Shown piece after piece: positions 7,310-17,267 of a stretch of DNA of 64,000 nt. Under the pieces are notes generated by a model. It worked only from the letters and a program-made list of their open reading frames with translations, did not search any database and was not told where the DNA came from. Within the stretch, counting starts at the first letter, position 1. Every line of letters starts with the position of its first letter. This stretch comes from Candidatus Flexifilum affinis (lineage in GTDB: Bacteria; Chloroflexota; Anaerolineae; Aggregatilineales; Phototrophicaceae). Made by a program: the position numbers and the translations under genes. The stretch covers positions 1,054,001 through 1,118,000 of the forward strand of contig JADJPJ010000087.1 in NCBI GenBank assembly GCA_016713325.1, read 5' to 3'.

Positions 7310-10300
7310 ATGCAGCGAACCCAAACCCTAGCGGCGAATCTGAGCACGGTGCGCGCCCGCCGTGTGAAATCCGGGGCGATCGCGCGGAGCGATGTCCTGG
7401 TCGGAGTGCTGCTGATCGGCATCATGCTCATCGGCGGCACCTTCCGGTTTATGGGGCTGAACTGGGATGACTTCACGCATCTGCATCCTGATGAACGCTT
7501 CCTGACGGACGTCGCGCAGGGTCTGGGACGCAACCTGAACCCCAGCGGCGATGAACTCAAGCGCCAGGAACAGGTCGAAATGTGCCGCGAGCGCTACCCG
7601 GAGACGGATGGCAAAGGGTCCTATTTCGACGCGTTTTGCAGCCCGCTGAATCCACTCAATGCCAACAGCGCGCACGGCCTGTACGTGTACGGAACGCTGC
7701 CGCTGTTCATCGCCCGCGGGGCGGCCGACGTCTACGGCCAGTTGTGGGACTCGCTGTATCCGAGCCCGACCGGTGAATCCGCGGCCTGGTACTGGACCAG
7801 CTATGACGGCGTGAATCTCGTCTGGCGCATTATGTCGGCGCTCTCGGAGATGGCCTGCATCGTCTTTGCTTTCCTGATCGGCATGCGCCTGCACGACAAG
7901 TGGGTCGGCCTTCTGGCGGCCTTCCTCTATGCCGCCACCGTCTTCTCCATTCAAATCGGCCACTTCGGCACGGTGGACGCGCTGGCCAACCTGTTCGCGA
8001 CGCTGACCGTGTTCACGGCGGTCGAGATTCAGCGCAGCGGACGGTTCAGCAACTACCTCCTGTTCGGCATCGCCTTCGGCTGCGCGCTGGCCAGCCGAAT
8101 CAACCTGCTGCCCATGTTCGGACTGGGCATCGTCGCCGCCGCCGTTCGCGCCTTCCCCGTCCTGCTCTCCCGCGCGCCGGTTCGAGAGCGCGACGGCGCG
8201 GTGAGCGCCCATGTGTTTGGTCTAGTCGCCGCCGGCATTGTGGCAGTGCTCTTCTTCCGTGTGTTCAATCCGTACGCCTTCGATGGCCCCGGGTTCCTGG
8301 ATGTCGTCAATCTGCAAGGGGATTTCCCCTTCCTTACGCTGCATGATCGCTGGCTGGAGAACATGGGCACCGCGCAGGCGCTGGTTGCCGGCTCGATCGA
8401 CAGCCCGCCGAACTTCCAGTGGCTCGGCCGTACACCCTACCTGTATGCTCTGAACAATATGGTCCTGTGGGGGATGGGCGCGCCGCTTGGCATTGCCGCG
8501 TGGGCCGCGCTGTTCTGGGGCCTGTGGCGAATCGTGCGTGGCAAACCCGGCGCGCTCGCCAACATCGTTCTGATCGTCTGGGTATCCGGTTACTTCGGCT
8601 ACCTGGGCCGCGGTTGGGTCGCTTCCATGCGCTACTTCCTGCCGCTCTATCCAACACTCGTCGTCCTCGCCGCCTGGGGTTTGGTCAGCCTGTGGCGCTG
8701 GGTCGCGCGGAAGCGGTCCGAAGCGCGCTGGTCGCCGATCGCCGCCGGCCTGCTGCGTGTGCTGGTCATCTTCGTGCCCGCCTTCACGCTCCTGTGGGCG
8801 GCCATGTTCACCAATGTTTACCGCCACCAGCTCACCCGCGTGCAGGCCAGCCACTGGGTTCATGAGCAGCTTCCGGGCGACTTCGCCATGCGCGTGGACG
8901 GCGCGCCGGAAGGCACGCCCATAATCAATCTGAATATCTGGCATACGGACTCCGACGCGCCGCTGGAAACGCGGGTGTCGCGCCTGCAATCGCCAATCAC
9001 GCCCCGCGTCGCTGTCGAAGTCACCATGCCGGCGACCGGCACGCTCTCGGAAATCTACGCGCCGCACCTGGGCGATCCGCTCGACGATCCGGAACCGGAG
9101 ACGCTCCGCTTCACCCTGCGCCAATTGCCTCTCGGCGCGACCGTCATCGATTTCCAGTGGTCGTCGGATCTTCCGCGCGACCAGCACCCGATCGGCAACG
9201 CGTACACCATCCCGATCCCCAACCCCGTCACTGTCAACGAAGGGGAAAGTTACGAGTGGGCGGTCGAGCTGGTTGGCGAGGACGACGTCATCAGCGGTGG
9301 TTCGATCTTCACCTGGGAAGGCGCTTGGGATGATCCGGTGCCGACCGGCGTTTGCGCGTATCCCGAAGGCATCACTCAGGCCGACGATCCACCGCCAGGC
9401 CTGATCTGGGATGGCCGCGACTGCCGTCGCATTTCCCCGTGGAACGATCAGATCAACGGCTACAAGCCAGATCTGGTCTACGAGGACGAGCCGACCAAGC
9501 GGATCATCATGCTGGAGATGCTCCAGTACAGCGACTACATCGTCATCAGCAGCAACCGCTTCTACGATCAACTGGCGCGCAACCCACAGCGCTGGCCGAT
9601 GACGACGCTCTACTACAAGAAACTGTTCGCCGGCGAACTGGGCTACGAGATCGCCGCGCAGTTCGACGAGACCTTCGAACTGGGTCCGCTGCGCGTCAGC
9701 GACCAGTATCTGCCGACCTACGATTCCCCGGAATGGCCCCAGGAATTCGAGGTTGAAGAATCCTTCCACGTCTACGACCACCCCGCCGTGTTCATCTTCA
9801 GGAAGACGGCCGATTACAACCACGACGCAGTGCTCGACATCCTCTACAGTGTGCCGCTGGACCGCGTCTACAATGCTCCGGTCTATCGTAACTGCCCGGG
9901 CACCGAGAAGTACTTCTGCGATCCTACGCTGGTGGCCGTTCACACGCTGAGCAGCGAAGAAGCCGCCAAAGCGCCGTCCCGGCTGATGCTGACCGACGAA
10001 ACCCGTGAGACTCAGTACAGCGGCGGCACCTGGTCGGATCGCTTTGACGCCGGGAGTATCCTCAACACCGAGCCGGTCGTGACGGTCGCCATCTGGTGGC
10101 TGGCGGTGATGATCTTCGGCTGGGTCACTTTCCCGGCGCTGTTTTCGCTGCTGCCGGGCCTGGCGCTGCGCGGCTACACTTTCGCCAAGTTCGCCGGCAT
10201 GTTCCTGATCGGCTGGGGACTGTGGGTGCTGGCCAGTGTGCGCATCCCGGTCTGGTCGCAGATCGGGGTGGCCGGCGGACTGGCAGTCATGGCCGTCATC

Positions 10301-12745
10301 AGCGTGGCGCTGGTCTGGCGCCGGCGCGCGGAATTCGGCGGCTATGTGCGCGCAAACTGGCGCAAGCTGCTGATCGTGGAAGCCATCACGCTGACGGCGT
10401 TCCTGATTTTTCTCGGCGTGCGACTGAGCAACCCGGATCTCTGGCATCCGTCCTTCGGCGGTGAGAAGCCGATGGATTTTGCCTATTTCAACGCCGTTCT
10501 GCGCAGCACCATCTTCCCGCCCTACGATCCCTGGCACAGCGGCGGCTTCCTCAACTACTACTACTTCGGCTTTGTCATCGTGGGCACGCCGGTCCTGCTG
10601 CTCAAGACGGTGCCGAGTATCGCTTTCAACCTGATCATCCCGACGCTGTTCGCGCTGACCGGCATCGCCGCGTTCGGGGTCGCCCACGACCTGGTTGCCG
10701 CCACGCGCCGCCTCGCCGATCGCTGGCAGATCAAGGCTAGCCCGATGCTGGCCGGAATCGCGGCGCTGCTCCTGGCGATCGTGCTGGGCAATCTCGATAC
10801 ACCGCGCGTCTTTCTGACCGGGGTCGCCCGCATGGGCGGCTACAGCGCGCCGGAAGGTTACGAGCGCTACGTGTTCGATCTGTATGTGGAAGAGACCGGC
10901 CACCAGCCCGACGACATTGCCATGCTGGAACTGATGCAGCGGGCGCAGGACCCGTCCATCGTCGACTCGCTGCGCTACGAGTTCAACAACGCCTACCGGC
11001 TCGCCGTCAGCCTGGTCGGCGGCGCCGGACAGCTCCTGAACGGGCAGCAGCTCGCCGTCGGCGCGGAACGCTGGTTCTGGGGGCCAAGCCGCGTGCTGGC
11101 TGAAACGCCAGGTGTCGAGGGGCAGGCCATCACCGAGATGCCGATCTTCACCTTCGTCTATGGCGACCTGCACGCGCATATGATCTCCATGCCCATGCAG
11201 TTGATGATCGTCGGCCTGCTGCTCAACGAGGTTCTGATCGCCGGGCGCCGACGCCGTCGCGCAGAGGGTGCCGAGGTTGAACGCGGCGCCGCCGTTCGGT
11301 CACGTTCGCTCTCTGTGCTGACCGTCGCATTGATCGGCATTACCGTCGGCATGCTGCGCGCCACCAACACCTGGGACTGGATCACCTACCTGCTGCTGGG
11401 CGGCGTCGGTCTGGCGCTGGCCTGGTGGCTGGCGCAGGGGATTCGCATCACTACGGCAGGGGGTGCGCCAACCGCGATCTTCGCCCGCTTCACGCGCCAA
11501 TCCCTGCTCTCGTTCGTCGGGTCCGTGGGTGGCTATGTCGCCATCAGCTTCGCGGCGGTCCTACCCTTCACCACCTGGTACGCCTCCACCTACAACAGCA
11601 TCAAACCGTGGACGGACGGCAAGACGCCGCTCTGGGCCTATTTCGACATTAACGGGCTCTTCCTCTTCCTGGTCGTCTCGCTGCTCATCTGGGAAACGGC
11701 GCGCTGGCTGCGCTCCGTATCGGTGCGCGCCCTGCGCGGCCGCTTCTTCTGGCTTCTGGCGGCGGTCATGTCGGCAATCGGCGTGCTGGTCATCGCCGCC
11801 ATCCTCAGCCTTCGCGACTATCAGGTGACGCTGATTGCTCTGCCGCTGATCGTCTGGGCCGGCGTCCTGATCCTGCGTCCCGGTCAGGGACGCCCGATGC
11901 AGTTCGTCCTGGTGCTGATCGGCCTGGCGCTCGGCCTCACCCTTGGCGTCGAATACATCGTGCTGGACGGCGATATCGGTCGCCAGAACACGGTCTTCAA
12001 GTTCTATCTTCAGGCGTGGCTGCTCCTGAGCGCGGTTGGTGGAGCTATCTTCGCCTGGATGATGGCCTCGATGCGCAACTGGTCGGGCAGTGTCCGCGGT
12101 GTCTGGGGGACTCTCTGCGCGGTGCTGGTGTTCGTGGCCGCGCTGTTCCCGGTGATGGCAGCGCGCGGGAAATCGGTCTTCCGTTTCGATAACGACCAGC
12201 CGCTGACGCTGGATGGTGCGGCCTACATGCTGACGGCCTCCCAGTGGGAAGGCGATCCTGAAGTGCTGGCGCTCTACCCGGAGCGCGCTCCGTTCAAGCT
12301 GGACGAGGACTACCGGCTGATCCGCTGGATGCAGGAGAACCTCCCAGGCAACCCCGTCATCATCGAGGGATTGGGCAACGACACCCAGTATCGCTGGAAT
12401 GTACGGGTCAGCATCTACACCGGCTTCCCGGCGGTGCTCGGCTGGAACTTCCACCAGCGGCAGCAGCGCACGCTCGAACCGATGGGCCGCCTGGTCGAAA
12501 TGCGCAATTCCAACATCAACGCCTTCTATCACACCGATTCCATTGGCACCGCCTGGGAGATGATCCGCTTCTACGACGTCGAATACATCGTCGTCGGCCG
12601 CATGGAGCGAGCCTACTATCGCGACGAAGGGCTGGCGAAGTTCGAGGAGATGACGCGGCTCGGGCTGCTGGAAGTGGTGTATCAAGACGGCGAGACCCTG
12701 CTCTACCATGTCGTCCCCGATGCTGAACTGCGGGAGTTTGGATAA
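7310..12745 (+). CDS. Giant GT39 - DUF2298 (Chlor_Arch_YYY) fusion membrane protein
   Basis: This 1811-residue protein has two membrane halves. The N-terminal half is GT39-like: a helix, then LNWDDFTHLHPDERF near residue 58 (Asp-Glu pair typical of GT39 loop 1), followed by about ten helices and a large extracytoplasmic region (about residues 510-920). The C-terminal half, from about residue 930, matches the DUF2298/Chlor_Arch_YYY family known from Chloroflexota and archaea: EKPMDFAYFNAVLRS, FPPYDPWHSGGFLNYYYFG near 1068, DLHAHMISMPMQ, NTWDWITYLLLGG, NTVFKFYLQAWLL near 1560. No biochemical function is established for that family that I know of; context suggests sugar-lipid handling. Starts at ATG 7310 with a weak upstream AGGA. 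Followed after 5 bases by a stand-alone paralogue of the C-terminal half, so it is almost certainly co-transcribed. Confidence 0.85.
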   Translation: MQRTQTLAANLSTVRARRVKSGAIARSDVLVGVLLIGIMLIGGTFRFMGLNWDDFTHLHPDERFLTDVAQGLGRNLNPSGDELKRQEQVEMCRERYPETDGKGSYFDAFCSPLNPLNANSAHGLYVYGTLPLFIARGAADVYGQLWDSLYPSPTGESAAWYWTSYDGVNLVWRIMSALSEMACIVFAFLIGMRLHDKWVGLLAAFLYAATVFSIQIGHFGTVDALANLFATLTVFTAVEIQRSGRFSNYLLFGIAFGCALASRINLLPMFGLGIVAAAVRAFPVLLSRAPVRERDGAVSAHVFGLVAAGIVAVLFFRVFNPYAFDGPGFLDVVNLQGDFPFLTLHDRWLENMGTAQALVAGSIDSPPNFQWLGRTPYLYALNNMVLWGMGAPLGIAAWAALFWGLWRIVRGKPGALANIVLIVWVSGYFGYLGRGWVASMRYFLPLYPTLVVLAAWGLVSLWRWVARKRSEARWSPIAAGLLRVLVIFVPAFTLLWAAMFTNVYRHQLTRVQASHWVHEQLPGDFAMRVDGAPEGTPIINLNIWHTDSDAPLETRVSRLQSPITPRVAVEVTMPATGTLSEIYAPHLGDPLDDPEPETLRFTLRQLPLGATVIDFQWSSDLPRDQHPIGNAYTIPIPNPVTVNEGESYEWAVELVGEDDVISGGSIFTWEGAWDDPVPTGVCAYPEGITQADDPPPGLIWDGRDCRRISPWNDQINGYKPDLVYEDEPTKRIIMLEMLQYSDYIVISSNRFYDQLARNPQRWPMTTLYYKKLFAGELGYEIAAQFDETFELGPLRVSDQYLPTYDSPEWPQEFEVEESFHVYDHPAVFIFRKTADYNHDAVLDILYSVPLDRVYNAPVYRNCPGTEKYFCDPTLVAVHTLSSEEAAKAPSRLMLTDETRETQYSGGTWSDRFDAGSILNTEPVVTVAIWWLAVMIFGWVTFPALFSLLPGLALRGYTFAKFAGMFLIGWGLWVLASVRIPVWSQIGVAGGLAVMAVISVALVWRRRAEFGGYVRANWRKLLIVEAITLTAFLIFLGVRLSNPDLWHPSFGGEKPMDFAYFNAVLRSTIFPPYDPWHSGGFLNYYYFGFVIVGTPVLLLKTVPSIAFNLIIPTLFALTGIAAFGVAHDLVAATRRLADRWQIKASPMLAGIAALLLAIVLGNLDTPRVFLTGVARMGGYSAPEGYERYVFDLYVEETGHQPDDIAMLELMQRAQDPSIVDSLRYEFNNAYRLAVSLVGGAGQLLNGQQLAVGAERWFWGPSRVLAETPGVEGQAITEMPIFTFVYGDLHAHMISMPMQLMIVGLLLNEVLIAGRRRRRAEGAEVERGAAVRSRSLSVLTVALIGITVGMLRATNTWDWITYLLLGGVGLALAWWLAQGIRITTAGGAPTAIFARFTRQSLLSFVGSVGGYVAISFAAVLPFTTWYASTYNSIKPWTDGKTPLWAYFDINGLFLFLVVSLLIWETARWLRSVSVRALRGRFFWLLAAVMSAIGVLVIAAILSLRDYQVTLIALPLIVWAGVLILRPGQGRPMQFVLVLIGLALGLTLGVEYIVLDGDIGRQNTVFKFYLQAWLLLSAVGGAIFAWMMASMRNWSGSVRGVWGTLCAVLVFVAALFPVMAARGKSVFRFDNDQPLTLDGAAYMLTASQWEGDPEVLALYPERAPFKLDEDYRLIRWMQENLPGNPVIIEGLGNDTQYRWNVRVSIYTGFPAVLGWNFHQRQQRTLEPMGRLVEMRNSNINAFYHTDSIGTAWEMIRFYDVEYIVVGRMERAYYRDEGLAKFEEMTRLGLLEVVYQDGETLLYHVVPDAELREFG

Positions 12746-12750
12746 ACCTT

Positions 12751-15333
12751 ATGGGGGAATTCCTCGTCCGCGAAGGCGGCATAATACTGAGCTGGTGGCT
12801 CCTGGTGACGCTGGCAGGACTGGTGGTCACGCCGCTGACTCTGCGACTGCTCGGTGGGCTGCCGGACCGCGGCATCACCCTGGCGCGCCCACTTGGGCTG
12901 CTGTTGGTGGGCTTTGTCTTCTGGCTGCTCGCCATCCTGGGCTTCGTTCGCAACGACACCGGCGGCATGGCGCTGGCCTATGCCATCGTGCTGGCCATCG
13001 GGCTCGGCTCAGTCCTCACCAACCGAGCGAGCATCGACCTGCGGGCCTGGTGGAAAGCCCATCGCGCCGGCATTCTCGTGGGAGAAATCCTCTTCGCCGT
13101 CGCGCTGATCGTCTGGGCCATCTACAAGGCGCACCAGAACGACGCGTTCACCACCGAAAAACCGATGGAACTGGCCTTTCTGAGCGGGGTGATGCGCAGC
13201 GAAGCCTTTCCGCCCAACGACCCATGGTTTGCCGGCTACGCCATCAGTTACTACTATTTCGGCTATGTCATCGCCGCCATGCTCAGCACCCTCAGTGGGG
13301 TGAGCAGCGGCGTCGGCTTCAGCATGATCCACGCCCTGCTCTTCGCCCTGGTCGCATCGAGTGTCTACGGCGTGGTCTACAACCTGGTCCGCTCCCGTGG
13401 CGCCGCCCCGGACGAACCGGACCTGGACGACGACCCGAGCCTTAAGCGACGGCGCGGCGCCGGGCCGGCGATCCTAACCGGTCTGCTCGGCGTGACCTTC
13501 GTGCTGATCATGGGCAACTTCGTGCTGCCGCTGGTCGAATACCCCTACCAGACCGGCATGGCCTCCCAGGAATACCTGTCCTTCTGGAACATGAACGAGC
13601 GCGTTCAGCCCAAACCGCCGGACGTTTCCGGCGCGCTCGACACCTGGGATTACTGGTGGTGGTTCCGGGCAGCGAGGGCCATCAGCGACCGGGGGTTGGA
13701 CGGCAACCACAGTGAGGTCATCGACGAATTTCCGGCGTTCAGCTTCGTACTCTCTGACAACCATCCGCATGTACTGGCGATTCCCTTCGCGGCATTGGCC
13801 GTCGGGCTGATGCTGAACGTGGCGCTGACCCGCCGCCGACCCGATACGCGTGAGACTTTGCTCTACGGCGTCGTCATCGGCGGGCTGCTCTTCCTGAACA
13901 CCTGGGATGGCGCCATCTATCTGCTCGGACTGGCGGCGGCCGAGGGGCTGCGCAGGCTGATCGCAGGCAGGACGGGCCGGCTGACGGGGGGCGACTGGTG
14001 GGGGATCGTCTTCTTCGGCGTGGCGCTGCTGGTCATCGGGGTGATCTCGGTCTTCCCCTTCCTGCTATCCTTCCGTTCGCAACTTGCCGGCATTCTGCCC
14101 AACCTGATCGATCCGACCAGCTTCAATCAGTTCTTCCTGATGTTCGGGCCACTGCTGCTCGTACTCGTACCGTATCTGTTGATCGAAGTGTGGCGCGGGC
14201 GCGGCCGGTCGGACATGCGTTTCGGGGTGACCCTCGGGCTAGGCATCCTGGCCATTCTGGCCCTGGCGATGATTCTGCTGGCGGTAGTCGGCGCGCTGCT
14301 GCCTGGGGCGTCCGGGATTCTCAGCCGCGTGATCAGCGAGAACGGCGGTGCTGGCCCCGCGCTGATGGAAGTGCTGACCAAACGGATGACGCACCTTCCG
14401 ACCGCGCTGCTGCTGACGCTGATGCTGGCCCTGGTCGCCGCAAGGCTCTTCGGCCGTACTGGCGCTGCGGCTGAAGCCGATGGATCGTCTGAGGTTTCGT
14501 CACGCTACCCCATCGCCACAGGCATGGCCCTTCTGCTGATTGCGCTGGGCGCGGCCCTGACTCTGGCGCCGGAGTTCGTCTACCTGCGCGACAACTTTGG
14601 CACACGCATGAACACCGTCTTCAAGTTCTACTATCAGGCCTGGCTGGTCTGGGGCGTCGCGGCGGCCTACGCGGTGTACAGCATCCTTGGAGACAGCCGT
14701 CTGCGCCTGCCCTCGCCGGCGGTACGCGCGGCCTTTGGCGCGGTGGTCGCCGTCGTCCTGCTCATCGCCACGCCCTACCTGTTCATGGCCGGCTACTTCC
14801 GCGCCACCGTCGAAGCCGGGCGCGGGCCGAACAGCATCAGCCGCGTGCCAACCCTGGATGGCGCCGAAAGTTACATGGTCATGGGCGGCATCAGCGCGGA
14901 CGACATGACGGCGCTGGCCTGCCTGGACCAGCAGGTCACCGGCGATGATGTGTTGGTCGTGCAGGCGGCCGGCAACTCCTACAATGGCGCCTGCGGCATC
15001 GCCGGCACGCTCGAAGGTATCCCGGTGTTGTTCAACTGGTACGGTCACCAGGGCCAGTGGAGAGGGGACGCCCTGGGGGCGCTGGTCGGCTCCCGGTTGA
15101 GCGACATCGACGTCATCTACACCGAACCCACCTGGAACGCCACGCGCGGCATCCTGGCGATGTACGGCGTGGATTATGTCTTCGTCGGCGCGACTGAGCG
15201 CCGCGCCTATGGCGACCGGCTGGCCGCGGTCGAATTCAAGCTGCGCGACAATCTCAAGCTGGTGTGCGACTACGGCGAAACCCAGGTCTATCGCGTGCCT
15301 GAGCAGGTGCTCGAAGTCACCTCTGGCAGTTGA
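12751..15333 (+). CDS. DUF2298 (Chlor_Arch_YYY) membrane protein
   Basis: An 860-residue polytopic membrane protein that repeats the C-terminal half of the preceding gene: EKPMELAFLSGVMRS, FPPNDPWFAGYAISYYYFGY near residue 152, DNHPHVLAIPFAALAVG, LFLNTWDGAIYLLG and MNTVFKFYYQAWLVWG near 620. The shared order of motifs (DPW, YYYFG, D/N-x-H-x-H, NTWD, NTVFKFY) indicates tandem duplication, with one copy fused to a GT39 half. The conserved His and Asp residues in the D-x-H-x-H motif are candidates for a catalytic or metal-binding site; that is inference. The C-terminal soluble part (after SMVMGG-like stretch near residue 710) ends with VDYVFVGATERRAYG. Starts 5 bases after the previous stop; the next ATG is 14 bases after its own stop. 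Confidence 0.85.
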   Translation: MGEFLVREGGIILSWWLLVTLAGLVVTPLTLRLLGGLPDRGITLARPLGLLLVGFVFWLLAILGFVRNDTGGMALAYAIVLAIGLGSVLTNRASIDLRAWWKAHRAGILVGEILFAVALIVWAIYKAHQNDAFTTEKPMELAFLSGVMRSEAFPPNDPWFAGYAISYYYFGYVIAAMLSTLSGVSSGVGFSMIHALLFALVASSVYGVVYNLVRSRGAAPDEPDLDDDPSLKRRRGAGPAILTGLLGVTFVLIMGNFVLPLVEYPYQTGMASQEYLSFWNMNERVQPKPPDVSGALDTWDYWWWFRAARAISDRGLDGNHSEVIDEFPAFSFVLSDNHPHVLAIPFAALAVGLMLNVALTRRRPDTRETLLYGVVIGGLLFLNTWDGAIYLLGLAAAEGLRRLIAGRTGRLTGGDWWGIVFFGVALLVIGVISVFPFLLSFRSQLAGILPNLIDPTSFNQFFLMFGPLLLVLVPYLLIEVWRGRGRSDMRFGVTLGLGILAILALAMILLAVVGALLPGASGILSRVISENGGAGPALMEVLTKRMTHLPTALLLTLMLALVAARLFGRTGAAAEADGSSEVSSRYPIATGMALLLIALGAALTLAPEFVYLRDNFGTRMNTVFKFYYQAWLVWGVAAAYAVYSILGDSRLRLPSPAVRAAFGAVVAVVLLIATPYLFMAGYFRATVEAGRGPNSISRVPTLDGAESYMVMGGISADDMTALACLDQQVTGDDVLVVQAAGNSYNGACGIAGTLEGIPVLFNWYGHQGQWRGDALGALVGSRLSDIDVIYTEPTWNATRGILAMYGVDYVFVGATERRAYGDRLAAVEFKLRDNLKLVCDYGETQVYRVPEQVLEVTSGS

Positions 15334-15347
15334 ACAGGAACAGCACC

Positions 15348-17234
15348 ATGAGTATGACAACGAGAACAGCAGCGGAGCACATCTGGACGGCCGCCGAAAG
15401 TCGGCCCGCCGTGACCATCCGCGTCGAACTGATCGCTTACGCGCTGCTTGCTGTGCTGGCGCTGCTGCTGCGACTGGCCCATCTGGACACTGTGCCGCTC
15501 AGCCCTGGCGAAGCCCATGAGGCGCTGGCGGCCTGGCGGGTCCTGAACCCCGCGCCGGACGTGCCGGTCTATGCGGCGCAAAGCCAGATCGTCTTTCTGG
15601 CGCAGTCCCTCGGCTTCACCCTGCTTGGCGCTTCGGAGTTCAGCGCGCGATTTCTCACCGCGCTTGCTGGTGCGTTGCTGGTGCTGATACCGCTCCTTTT
15701 CCGGGAGCGGCTCGGCCAGGCCCGTGCGTTCGCCATGGCCGCGCTGCTGGCGGTGTCGCCGGTGCTGCTCGTCGCCTCGCGCGAGTCCGACGTGATGGTC
15801 TGGGCAGCGCTGTTCGCGGCCGGAATGCTCTGGGCGGTACAGGCCTGGACACAGCGCACTGAAGGTGACGGGGCTTCTCTGGCAGCAGTTGCCGCGATCT
15901 TTGCCGTCGGGCTGCTCTTCCTGAGCGGGTCCACCGGGGTGGTTTTCGCCGTGATCGTCGGAGTGGCAGCCTTTGTCACCTTCGTCTGGGATCGGCCTCA
16001 GACCGACGACGACGGCCAAAAAGACTTGTGGGCGTCAGGGGCTTCACAGCGAACCTTTCCCTGGGGAACGGCGATTCTTGCCGCGGTCGCGGCCATCCTG
16101 GTCGGCGGCACGAGCTTTCTGCTGTACCCGTCAGGACTCAGTGCTGTCGGCAATGCTTTTGCCGGCTTGGGAGCGCTGATCGCTCCCTCTACTCCACCAC
16201 CGACGGCCCTGCACCCACTGGTCGTCTCACTCTTCCATGAGCCCTACCTGTGGATCATGGGACTGGTATCGATCGCCCTCCTGCTGCGCGGCGCCATGGA
16301 GGACGTCGACCGCTTCTTCGTATTGATGACCGGCCTGGGCGCCATCGCCGCCATCGTCTTTCGAGGCGCAGGCGCCGCAGCAGCCTTCTGGCTCACCCTG
16401 CCGCTGGCCGGGCTGGCATCTCGTCTCCTCACGGCATGCTTCAGCAGCGATGACGCCAGCGAGTTTCTGCCTGCACCTGGCTGGGCGCGCTGGGTCGTCG
16501 CCCTCGGGCTCATCGGCGCTCTGGCCGTCTTCACCCTCGCCGCCCAATCGCTGTCGCGGGCGCTGACCGGCGCGGCTGATGGTCTGCTGTCGAGTGTTGC
16601 CCTCCCCAGCGACTCGATCGTCCTGTTCTTCGTCGCGCTGATGTTTATCCTGATCGGCTTCTTCCTCTTCTCCAGCCTTTGGGGGGCACGGACCACCTGG
16701 CAGGGCATCGGGATCGGCGTCGGCGTCTTTTTCGGATTGACTTCCCTGGGCAGCGGTTGGCAGCTGGCGGTCAGCCGCGGAGAAACCCCCGCGCAGTTCT
16801 GGGAGAGCCAGGTCACCAGCACCGACACCAGTCTGCTGCGCGCCACCCTGCTCGAACTGGCGAAGCGCGAAGGCGGAGGATTCCCCGATGTGCCGGTCTA
16901 CGCCGTCGCCCAACCGGATGGTGTCGTGGCCTGGCTGCTGCGCGACTTTTCCCAGACGGTATTCGTCCGCGACTACCAGGAGGCCATCCAGCAGCCTGTC
17001 GTCATGGTCTCTTCGAGCGTCACCCCGGATCTCGGCGCGGGCTATGTGGGACAGGATTTTCGCATCACCCGCACCTGGACTTCGAGCGCACTCCGCTGGG
17101 TCGATCTGCCGGCCTTTTGGACCCAGGGACTGGCCGGCGGAAGCGCCCTCTCTATCTTTGACGACCGCATCGTCTTGTGGCTGCGGCAGGATATTTACGC
17201 AGGGGTAGAAGGGGGTCTGAGCGGGGCTGGGTGA
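15348..17234 (+). CDS. GT39-like polytopic membrane protein
   Basis: A 628-residue membrane protein with about ten hydrophobic segments. After the first helix comes LAHLDTVPLSPGEAHEALAAWR, which aligns by position with the catalytic first loop of GT39 enzymes; here the usual Asp-Glu is replaced by Gly-Glu. QSLGFTLLGASEFSARFLTALAGALLVLIPLLFR is the conserved second block of GT39/Agl23-like proteins. The C-terminal part from about residue 480 is soluble and probably outside (LELAKREGGGFPDVPVYAV, then TWTSSALRWVDLPAFW). ATG 15348 is preferred over TTG 15330, which overlaps the previous stop. The missing Asp raises the possibility that it is a non-catalytic partner. It completes the run of tightly spaced plus-strand genes before the sigma remnant. 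Confidence 0.75.
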   Translation: MSMTTRTAAEHIWTAAESRPAVTIRVELIAYALLAVLALLLRLAHLDTVPLSPGEAHEALAAWRVLNPAPDVPVYAAQSQIVFLAQSLGFTLLGASEFSARFLTALAGALLVLIPLLFRERLGQARAFAMAALLAVSPVLLVASRESDVMVWAALFAAGMLWAVQAWTQRTEGDGASLAAVAAIFAVGLLFLSGSTGVVFAVIVGVAAFVTFVWDRPQTDDDGQKDLWASGASQRTFPWGTAILAAVAAILVGGTSFLLYPSGLSAVGNAFAGLGALIAPSTPPPTALHPLVVSLFHEPYLWIMGLVSIALLLRGAMEDVDRFFVLMTGLGAIAAIVFRGAGAAAAFWLTLPLAGLASRLLTACFSSDDASEFLPAPGWARWVVALGLIGALAVFTLAAQSLSRALTGAADGLLSSVALPSDSIVLFFVALMFILIGFFLFSSLWGARTTWQGIGIGVGVFFGLTSLGSGWQLAVSRGETPAQFWESQVTSTDTSLLRATLLELAKREGGGFPDVPVYAVAQPDGVVAWLLRDFSQTVFVRDYQEAIQQPVVMVSSSVTPDLGAGYVGQDFRITRTWTSSALRWVDLPAFWTQGLAGGSALSIFDDRIVLWLRQDIYAGVEGGLSGAG

Positions 17235-17255
17235 GGAAGCGCCAGGACGACCGTG

Positions 17256-17261
17256 TATAAT
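17256..17261 (+). promoter_or_regulatory. -10 element before the sigma-like gene
   Basis: A perfect TATAAT lies 7 bases before the first ATG of the sigma-like gene, in the context TATAATGCCGAC. No convincing -35 was seen. The same TATAATGCCG string occurs at 1053-1062. Confidence 0.35.
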
Positions 17262-17267
17262 GCCGAC

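Noticed and set aside
8222..11179. A 985-codon open frame on the minus strand inside the GT39-DUF2298 gene
   Set aside because: Composition is rich in Arg, Gln, Asp and His with no domain; it is the antisense shadow of a GC-rich membrane gene.
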